The translations under genes and the position numbers were made by a program. Positions 58,062 to 64,000 of a stretch of DNA of 64,000 bases are shown one piece after another (positions within the stretch are counted from its first letter, which is position 1; each line of letters begins with the position of its first letter). The notes below the pieces were generated by a model. The model had not been told where the DNA came from, did not search any database, and saw nothing but the letters and a program-made list of their open reading frames with translations. Source of the DNA: Devosia sp. ZB163 (GTDB taxonomy: Bacteria > Pseudomonadota > Alphaproteobacteria > Rhizobiales > Devosiaceae); NCBI RefSeq assembly GCF_028613635.1, contig NZ_JAQRMY010000004.1, forward strand, positions 327,181 through 391,180, given 5' to 3'.

Positions 58062-59189
58062 ATGACCGATTTCTCCTTCACCCTCCTGGCCACCGACGGC
58101 ATGGCGCGCCGCGGGCGGATCGATACCTCCCGCGGCGACGTGCAGACGCCGGCTTTCATGCCGGTGGGCACCGTCGGCACCGTCAAGGCGATGTACCCCG
58201 AGCAGGTGCGCGAGACGGGCGCCGACATCCTGCTGGGCAATACCTATCACCTCATGCTGCGGCCGGGCGCGGAGCGCGTTGCGGCGCTTGGGGGCTTGCA
58301 CGATTTCATGGACTGGCAGCGCCCGATCCTCACGGACTCGGGTGGATTTCAGGTCATGTCGCTGGCGAAACTCCGGAAGATTACCGAACAAGGCGTCAAA
58401 TTTCGGTCGCACATTGACGGGTCGGCTTACGAGCTGACGCCTGAGCGCTCGATCGAGATCCAGACGCTGCTCGACAGCGACATCATCATGCAGCTCGACG
58501 AGTGCATTCCGCTGCCGTCGACGCCCAAGGAGATGCTGCGTGCCATGGAGCTGTCGCTGCGCTGGGCGCAGCGGAGCAAGGATGCGTTCGGGCACCAGCC
58601 GCATCGGGCGCTGTTCGGCATCGTGCAGGGCGGCGACGACGCCGAGCTGCGCGCCAAGTCGGCCGCCGGGCTCAAGTCCATCGGCTTCAATGGCTATTCG
58701 ATCGGCGGCCTCGCGGTGGGCGAGCCGCAGGAAACGATGTTCCGCGTGCTGGGCGACATCACGCCGGAGCTGCCGGCGGACAAGCCACGCTACCTGATGG
58801 GGGTGGGCAAGCCCGATGACATCCTCGGGGGCATCGAGCGCGGCGTCGACATGTTTGACTGTGTGCATCCGACCAGGGCGGGCCGGCATGGGCATGCGTA
58901 CTCGCGCTTCGGTGTCATCAACCTGAAGAACGCCCGGCACAAGGACGATCCGCGGCCGCTCGACGAGCAGTCGCCGAACCCCAACTGCCGCCGCTTCAGC
59001 CGCGCCTACCTGCACCACCTGGTCAGGACCGAGGAAATCCTGGGGGCCATGGTGCTCAGCCAGATCAACCTCCACTACTACCAGCAGCTTTGCATAGGTG
59101 CCCGGCAGGCGATCGAGGCTGGTGCGTTCGCCGATTATGCGGCACAAACCCGGGCGACATGGGCTGCGGGCGATATCCCCGCGCGCTAG
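58062..59189 (+). CDS. tgt: queuine/preQ1 tRNA-ribosyltransferase
   Basis: Exchanges guanine 34 of GUN-anticodon tRNAs for preQ1. The 375-residue protein has [32 protein letters not shown] with the general-base aspartate, GIVQGG, and the nucleophile region [18 protein letters not shown] zinc site is formed by C-x-C-x2-C-type residues near the C-terminus ([13 protein letters not shown] region). With queA this gives two consecutive queuosine steps in one unit. Confidence 0.96.
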   Translation: MTDFSFTLLATDGMARRGRIDTSRGDVQTPAFMPVGTVGTVKAMYPEQVRETGADILLGNTYHLMLRPGAERVAALGGLHDFMDWQRPILTDSGGFQVMSLAKLRKITEQGVKFRSHIDGSAYELTPERSIEIQTLLDSDIIMQLDECIPLPSTPKEMLRAMELSLRWAQRSKDAFGHQPHRALFGIVQGGDDAELRAKSAAGLKSIGFNGYSIGGLAVGEPQETMFRVLGDITPELPADKPRYLMGVGKPDDILGGIERGVDMFDCVHPTRAGRHGHAYSRFGVINLKNARHKDDPRPLDEQSPNPNCRRFSRAYLHHLVRTEEILGAMVLSQINLHYYQQLCIGARQAIEAGAFADYAAQTRATWAAGDIPAR

Positions 59190-59210
59190 AGCCTGCAGGA
59201 GAACAGCGTC

Positions 59211-60848
59211 ATGGCATCGAGCCGCAAATCCCTCCTCAACCCGCTGATGAAGCATCGCAAGCGCCTCGACGAGACGACCATGCGCGCGCTGTTCGCGGCC
59301 GATCCGGGGCGCTTCAAAGACTTCTCCGTCAAGGCAGGCGACCTGCTGCTCGACTATTCCAAGAACCGCATCGACCAGAAGGCGATGGACGCCCTGTTCG
59401 AGCTCGCGCGCGCCGCCGGCGTCGAGGAGCGGCGCGATGCGATGTGGAAGGGCGAGCACATCAACGTCACCGAGGATCGCGCGGTGCAGCACATGGCGCT
59501 GCGCTACATGGGCGACAAGCCGGTGAAGGTGGACGGCAAGGACGTGATGCCCGAGGTGCGGGGTGTCCTCGCGGCGATGAAGGGCTTCTCCGAGCAGGTG
59601 CGCGACGGCTCGATCAAGGGCGCGACCGGCGAGAAGTTCACCGACATCGTCAACATTGGCATCGGCGGCTCGGACCTTGGCCCGGCGATGGTGACGCTGG
59701 CGCTCGAACCCTACACGCGGCCCGACCTGCGCGCCCACTACGTCTCGAACGTCGACGGCGCTCACATCCATGACACGCTGAAGGGGCTCGACCCCAAGCG
59801 CACGCTTTTCATCGTCGCGTCGAAGACCTTCACTACCGACGAGACGATGACCAACGCGGCGACGGCGCGCGCCTGGATCGCCGGTGCGCTGGGCGAGGCG
59901 GCGGTGGCCGATCACTTCGCGGCGCTCTCGACCAATCTCAAGGCCTGTGCCGACTTCGGCATCAAGTCGGACCGCATCTTCGGTTTCTGGGACTGGGTCG
60001 GCGGCCGCTACTCAGTGTGGTCGGCAATCGGGCTGCCGGTCGCGATCACCGTCGGGTTCGACAATTTCGAGGCGTTCCTGCGCGGCGCCTATGAGATGGA
60101 CCAGCACTTCCTCAAGACCAAGCTCGAGAGGAACCTGCCGGTCATCATGGGCCTGATCGGGGTCTGGTACCGCAACGCCTGGGGTTTCTCGACCCATGCC
60201 GTGCTTCCCTACGACCAGCGGCTCAGCCGGTTCGCGGCCTACCTGCAGCAGCAGGACATGGAGAGCAACGGCAAGTCGGTGGACATCAACGGCAAGCCTG
60301 TCGACTACAATACCGGCCCGATCATCTGGGGCGAGCCGGGCACCAACGGGCAGCATGCGTTCTACCAGCTGATCCACCAGGGCACCGACGTGATCCCGGT
60401 GGACTTCCTGATCGCCGCGCAGCCGCATGAGCAGCTACCGCCGCACCACGACAAGCTGGTGGCGAACGTCCTGGCGCAGTCCGAAGCGCTAATGCTAGGC
60501 AAGACCAAGGACGAGGTGGTGGCGGAGCTGACCGCGCAGGGCCTCGACAAGGCGAAGATCAAGGCGCTGACGCCGCACAAGGTGTTCCCGGGCAACCGAC
60601 CGTCGAACACGCTGATGTATCCCAAGCTGACGCCGGAGCGGCTCGGCAGCCTCGTCGCGCTCTACGAGCACAAGGTGTTCGTGCAGGGCACGATCTGGGG
60701 CGTGAACTCGTACGACCAGTGGGGCGTGGAGCTGGGCAAGCAACTGGCCAAGGCGCTGCTGCCGAAGGTGCAGGGGACGGAGAAGGCAACGGCCCACGAC
60801 AGCTCCACCAAGGGGCTGGTGGACGCGTACCTCAAACTCAAGCAGTGA
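59211..60848 (+). CDS. pgi: glucose-6-phosphate isomerase
   Basis: Interconverts glucose 6-phosphate and fructose 6-phosphate. The 545-residue protein shows [51 protein letters not shown] and [18 protein letters not shown] [15 protein letters not shown] near the end. It starts 21 bases after tgt. The stop overlaps a GTG of the downstream phosphotransferase frame by four bases. Confidence 0.96.
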   Translation: MASSRKSLLNPLMKHRKRLDETTMRALFAADPGRFKDFSVKAGDLLLDYSKNRIDQKAMDALFELARAAGVEERRDAMWKGEHINVTEDRAVQHMALRYMGDKPVKVDGKDVMPEVRGVLAAMKGFSEQVRDGSIKGATGEKFTDIVNIGIGGSDLGPAMVTLALEPYTRPDLRAHYVSNVDGAHIHDTLKGLDPKRTLFIVASKTFTTDETMTNAATARAWIAGALGEAAVADHFAALSTNLKACADFGIKSDRIFGFWDWVGGRYSVWSAIGLPVAITVGFDNFEAFLRGAYEMDQHFLKTKLERNLPVIMGLIGVWYRNAWGFSTHAVLPYDQRLSRFAAYLQQQDMESNGKSVDINGKPVDYNTGPIIWGEPGTNGQHAFYQLIHQGTDVIPVDFLIAAQPHEQLPPHHDKLVANVLAQSEALMLGKTKDEVVAELTAQGLDKAKIKALTPHKVFPGNRPSNTLMYPKLTPERLGSLVALYEHKVFVQGTIWGVNSYDQWGVELGKQLAKALLPKVQGTEKATAHDSSTKGLVDAYLKLKQ

Positions 60849-61823
60849 CCGAGGCGGTGGAAGAGCAAGGGGTGAACAAAGCAGCGCCGGTCGCGATCGA
60901 TCCCGATCGGCTCGCGGCCACGTTTGCCGATTTCGGCCTTGGTGTTCCCGCGGCGATCACCGAACTCCCTGGTGGCGGCGCACGCTCGTTCCGCATCGAC
61001 CGCGTGAACGGCCAGCCGGTCGTGCTCAAGGTATTCAACGACGCGCTGCCGTATGCGACCGGCAAAGAGACATATGCGTCGCAGTTGCTACGCGACCTCG
61101 ATGTGCCGATGACTCGCTTCCTCGCCTCGGACGAAACCCGCGCCCGGATGCCGTTCCGCTACACCATCGCGAACTATCTGCCCGGCAGGCAGGTGATGAC
61201 CTTCAAGGACGCGCCCGACGTCGGCGACCTCTACCGGCAGATGGGTGAGATGCTGCGCAAGCTGCACACCGTGCCGGTGCCCGGCTACGGCGCCTTCGAT
61301 GCGGACGGCCTTCACGATCCGGTGCCGACCAATAGCGAATATCTCGCGCGTCGCTTCGCCCACGGCATCGGCCAGTTCAGGCACTACGGCGTTGGCGCAG
61401 CGGCTCGAGGCGATCTTTGCCGCCCATGCCGACGTGATCGCCGAGAGCCGTGGCGCCGTCTTCGCCCACGACGATTTCCAGCCCCACAACGTGCTGGCGG
61501 AGCGCGACGCGAATGGCCGGCTGCGGCTCACGGGGCTGCTCGACTTCGGCAATGCACGGGCGTCGGACTCGATCTGCGACCTCGCCAAGGCGCTGTTCTG
61601 TTCGGAACACGATGCGCCGGGCTCTACGCCGCACATCCGCGCCGGGTACGGGGCCATCGATCATCCCGACCCTGAAGCGGCCCTGTGGATCTACACCCTG
61701 GTGCACCGGGTCACGATGTGGATGTGGCTGCGGCATGTCGGGGTGATCCTCGAGGGCGAGCGGACCGACCTGATGGCTGACCTCGAGGCGATGGCGGAAG
61801 CAGGGGCGTACGCGCGCCCTTAG
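60845..61823 (+). pseudogene. aminoglycoside phosphotransferase (APH)-type kinase split by a +1 frameshift
   Basis: The region encodes one APH-fold small-molecule kinase of about 325 residues, but in two frames. The N-terminal part (ELPGGGARSFRI, VVLKVFND, IANYLPGRQVM, MGEMLRKLHTVPVPG) reads from GTG 60845 or 60872 to about 61391. The catalytic part (FAHDDFQPHNVL with the H-x-D-x4-N loop, LLDFGNA, LVHRVTMWMWLR) reads one base later from about 61392. Removing one T of the TT at 61392-61393 restores a continuous frame (HYGV then AQRLEAIF). The unshifted frame lacks the catalytic loop. It may be a true mutation or a sequence error. Confidence 0.8.
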
Positions 61824-62824
61824 GGCGCGAGGCTTGTCCCGCCTTTCCGCACGGCGTCGACCACCTCGCGGATGGCGTCGACGACGATCCGGGGCGAGTA
61901 GGCGTAGATGTTGTGGCCGCTGTTCGTCGAAGGCACGAACTTCGCCTTGAGGGAGGTGGCGAGCAGCTTCTCCGAGGCTTGCCAGTCGGCGAACGTGACC
62001 CCTCCCGCAGGATTGGGGGGCTTGGGAGCAGACGGCGGCTGCCACGGCTTGTCAGACGAGAGCACCACGGCAGGCAGTTTGCCCAGCGGGGGCGCAGCGT
62101 CGATCCGGGCGTAGGCGTCGATGAGCATGACCGCCTCCGGAGCAGCTGGATCGGACTTCCGATTGGCGGCGTCCCATTTTGCCACCGCCTCCGCGCTGGC
62201 GACGTCGCGGATCAGCGGCGTCGCGGCATCGACCATGACCAGGCCTGCTACCTGATCCGGCCAGGTGCGGGCAAAGAGCGTTGCGATCAATCCTCCGTAG
62301 GAATGAGGCACGAGCACATAGGGTCCGGGTTCGCCCGCAGCCGCCAGCAGCCGGTGGAGATCGTCGGCAGCCTGATCGACCGGGTGCGGCTGCGCGACGG
62401 AACTGGACCGATCGGGGCCGTCGAGCCGCACGTCGGGGCGGTCGTAGGCACACACGCGGGTGAACCGGGACACCATCGGGAACACCGCCGAGTCGCTCTT
62501 CAGCAGTTTGCCCTCTCCCCAGGCGACAGCGTCGTAGTCTGCATTGTGTTCCGGGGCCGTGGGATCGAGGATCTCACTCCAGTCAGCGGCACCGTTGCCC
62601 TTGCCGGAAATGAGCACGACGGTCGGCGCTCCGATGCCGCTGCATTCGAGATACAGCTTCCGGCCACCACCGATGTCGACGAGACCAGAAAAGTCGGCCG
62701 CCTGAGCGGGAACAACGAGCGAGATGAGCGCGATCGCTGGAGAGGCCAGCGCCGTAAGCCGAGCTGCCACAACCGTGAATGCCTCCGTCACATCGAGCGG
62801 GGAACTCCGCTCAATCAGTAGCAC
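61820..62824 (-). CDS. exported alpha/beta hydrolase
   Basis: About 334 residues. A hydrophobic leader (RLTALASPAIALISLVVPAQA) suggests export. The alpha/beta-hydrolase core has VVLISGKGNGAADWSE near the oxyanion region, YVLVPHSYGGLIATLF with the nucleophile serine (proline replacing the first glycine of GxSxG), and NSGHNIYAYSP with the catalytic histidine. The first codon at 62824 is GTG. GTG 62791 gives a better-looking signal peptide. Substrate is unknown. Its stop overlaps the kinase stop by four bases. Confidence 0.85.
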   Translation of the reverse strand: MLLIERSSPLDVTEAFTVVAARLTALASPAIALISLVVPAQAADFSGLVDIGGGRKLYLECSGIGAPTVVLISGKGNGAADWSEILDPTAPEHNADYDAVAWGEGKLLKSDSAVFPMVSRFTRVCAYDRPDVRLDGPDRSSSVAQPHPVDQAADDLHRLLAAAGEPGPYVLVPHSYGGLIATLFARTWPDQVAGLVMVDAATPLIRDVASAEAVAKWDAANRKSDPAAPEAVMLIDAYARIDAAPPLGKLPAVVLSSDKPWQPPSAPKPPNPAGGVTFADWQASEKLLATSLKAKFVPSTNSGHNIYAYSPRIVVDAIREVVDAVRKGGTSLAP

Positions 62825-62933
62825 AGCTCGCGGGCGGAGTACGAAAGGTCGCTCCTGCGCGTCGCCGCGCGACCCGTCGGGGCTTTGATTTCGACAACAG
62901 TACAGCTACGGCTCGCTGCATCGATGCATCGGA

Positions 62934-63989
62934 ATGCCTCATATGCTCACCTATGTCGCCGACCTGCTGACCCCATTCTGGGGTCCCGCCCGGCTGTTGT
63001 CCTCCTTCGTCGTCCTCGCGACCGTCGGCTCGCTCGTTTCCGCGTTTGCGACGTGGAAACTGCTGCCCATGCTCTGGGACCGCCTGCCGCGGGACAGGGG
63101 ACGTGCCCACGCCGTGGCCGCGGCCGACAGCGTGGGCAAGCCGGTTGGCGTGGGGATCATCATGGTCCTGATATTCGTGGCCATCGTGGCGCTGTTCGCT
63201 CCGGTCGATCCCAAGATCTACTTCTGCATCGGTGCGATCATGATCGCGTCCTGCGTGGGCTATGTGGACGACCGGACCGGGGGGCTCAGCGAACTCACCC
63301 TTGGCCTCACGGACTTGCTGGTGGCGCTCTTCGTCTGCGTGGTCCTGCTCTGGGGGCAGGACACCAAGCTCTGGCTGCCCTTCACGCCAACCGTGTTCGA
63401 TATCCCGTTCTGGCTCGGGCTGCTGATCTACGCGCCCGTGGTCTGGCTCTGCATCAACGCGGTGAACTGCAATGACGGGGTGGATGGAGTCTCAGGCTCC
63501 CTGTCGGCTGTGACGATCTGCGCGCTCGGGTTCATCCTCTACATGGTCGTGGGTGATGCACCCAATGCCAAGTACCTGCTCATACCGTTCCGCGAAGATG
63601 CCGGGTCCTGGGCCGTCGTCGCGGCCATCTTCGGCGGCGTAATCGTGGGCTACCTCTGGCACAATGCACCGCCCAGCGCGGCGCTGATGGGCGATGCCGG
63701 ATCGCGGCCGATCGGGCTCTTCGTCGGCATTTGCATCGTCGTGTCGGGCAACCCCGCGATGATCTTCTTCGTGGCGCCGCTCATGTTGTTCAACGGGGCG
63801 ACGGGGCTGGCGAAGGTGGCCCTGATCCGGGTGTTCGGGTTGCGTATCCTGAGCGGGATACGCTTTCCGTTTCACGATCATGCCCGCAAGAACCTGAACT
63901 GGTCGAATGCGCAGGTGCTGCTCCGCTTCCTGCTGATTCACCTGGCCAGCCTCTGGTTCCTCGTCATCATCCTGCTCAAGGTCAGGTGA
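62934..63989 (+). CDS. MraY/WecA-family (glycosyltransferase 4) membrane transferase, divergent MraY-like
   Basis: A 351-residue polytopic protein with about ten membrane spans. MraY family landmarks are altered but recognisable: SVGKPVGVGI (66-75) at the place of KxGTPTMGG, catalytic VDDRTG (111-116), NAVNCNDGVDGVSG (175-188) in place of NAVNLTDGLDGLA, MGDAGSRPIG, and FPFHDHARKN in place of the PxHHHxE motif. It probably transfers a sugar phosphate to undecaprenyl phosphate. The true mraY should be in the division cluster elsewhere. ATG 62943 is an alternative start. Confidence 0.85.
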   Translation: MPHMLTYVADLLTPFWGPARLLSSFVVLATVGSLVSAFATWKLLPMLWDRLPRDRGRAHAVAAADSVGKPVGVGIIMVLIFVAIVALFAPVDPKIYFCIGAIMIASCVGYVDDRTGGLSELTLGLTDLLVALFVCVVLLWGQDTKLWLPFTPTVFDIPFWLGLLIYAPVVWLCINAVNCNDGVDGVSGSLSAVTICALGFILYMVVGDAPNAKYLLIPFREDAGSWAVVAAIFGGVIVGYLWHNAPPSAALMGDAGSRPIGLFVGICIVVSGNPAMIFFVAPLMLFNGATGLAKVALIRVFGLRILSGIRFPFHDHARKNLNWSNAQVLLRFLLIHLASLWFLVIILLKVR

Positions 63990-64000
63990 CACCGGGTGCC

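Overview
The window is a gene-dense, high-GC stretch of chromosome with almost no mobile DNA. It reads as core genome of an alphaproteobacterium of the order Hyphomicrobiales (Rhizobiales), most likely a Devosia-like lineage. That placement is an inference from gene order and protein types: rpoZ-rsh-pyrE-acpS-lepB-rnc-era-recO, the L,D-transpeptidase/MarR pair ldtP-ldtR, a magnesium-type HemB, Bpt and TrmFO, a fused SecD-SecF, and argS-SPOR protein-scpAB-tatABC. I see no rRNA, tRNA, CRISPR array, insertion sequence or prophage.

Layout: 0-3.7 kb holds an Lrp/AsnC regulator, a HisC-like aminotransferase, exported MsrA, a family-5 type uracil-DNA glycosylase and a NYN-domain protein. 4-11 kb holds omega subunit, stringent response, pyrimidine synthesis, ACP activation, signal peptidase, RNase III, Era and RecO in one co-directional, mostly overlapping series. 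11.5-14.4 kb (minus strand) holds an envelope module: L,D-transpeptidase with its MarR-type regulator, a small membrane protein and a short conserved ORF. 14.4-19.5 kb holds HemB, an RDD protein, Bpt, exonuclease III, a serine hydrolase and ErpA. 19.5-30.2 kb holds dgt, argS, a long SPOR-domain protein, condensin partners ScpA/ScpB, an orphan ABC ATPase, the Tat translocase and a DUF3828-type exported protein. 30.1-34.6 kb (minus) holds an Xaa-Pro aminopeptidase, SurE and SerS, plus a small plus-strand gene closed by a good terminator. 34.7-43.5 kb holds a UvrD-type helicase, an AT-richer unknown gene, an EamA transporter, cardiolipin synthase, a small EEP-family hydrolase, PrmA and an NlpD-like lipoprotein. 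43.5-53 kb holds aldose epimerase and a DUF815-type ATPase (minus), then yajC-secDF, NDUFAF3-like and NDUFAF6-like proteins, a DUF4153 membrane protein, and TrmFO (minus). 53-64 kb holds an unknown protein with ADP-ribosyltransferase-like motifs, a GST, CoaD, two cyclophilins, a small secreted protein, QueA, a GYD protein, Tgt, Pgi, a frameshifted phosphotransferase, an alpha/beta hydrolase and a divergent MraY-like transferase.

Several functions link up. Export and envelope work recurs: LepB, TatABC, YajC-SecDF, LdtP (whose leader looks like a Tat signal), the SPOR protein, the NlpD-like activator and the MraY-like enzyme. QueA and Tgt both belong to queuosine tRNA modification. The NDUFAF3-like and NDUFAF6-like proteins overlap by four bases, echoing mitochondrial complex I assembly factors.

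The items most worth a second look are a nested 37-bp dyad in front of ldtR, the ADP-ribosyltransferase-like unknown at 53.1-53.8 kb, the MraY-like paralogue at the right end, the single-base frameshift in the phosphotransferase at about 61.39 kb, the 44-residue gene with its own terminator at 32.3 kb, and the repeated short linear motifs in the SPOR protein.
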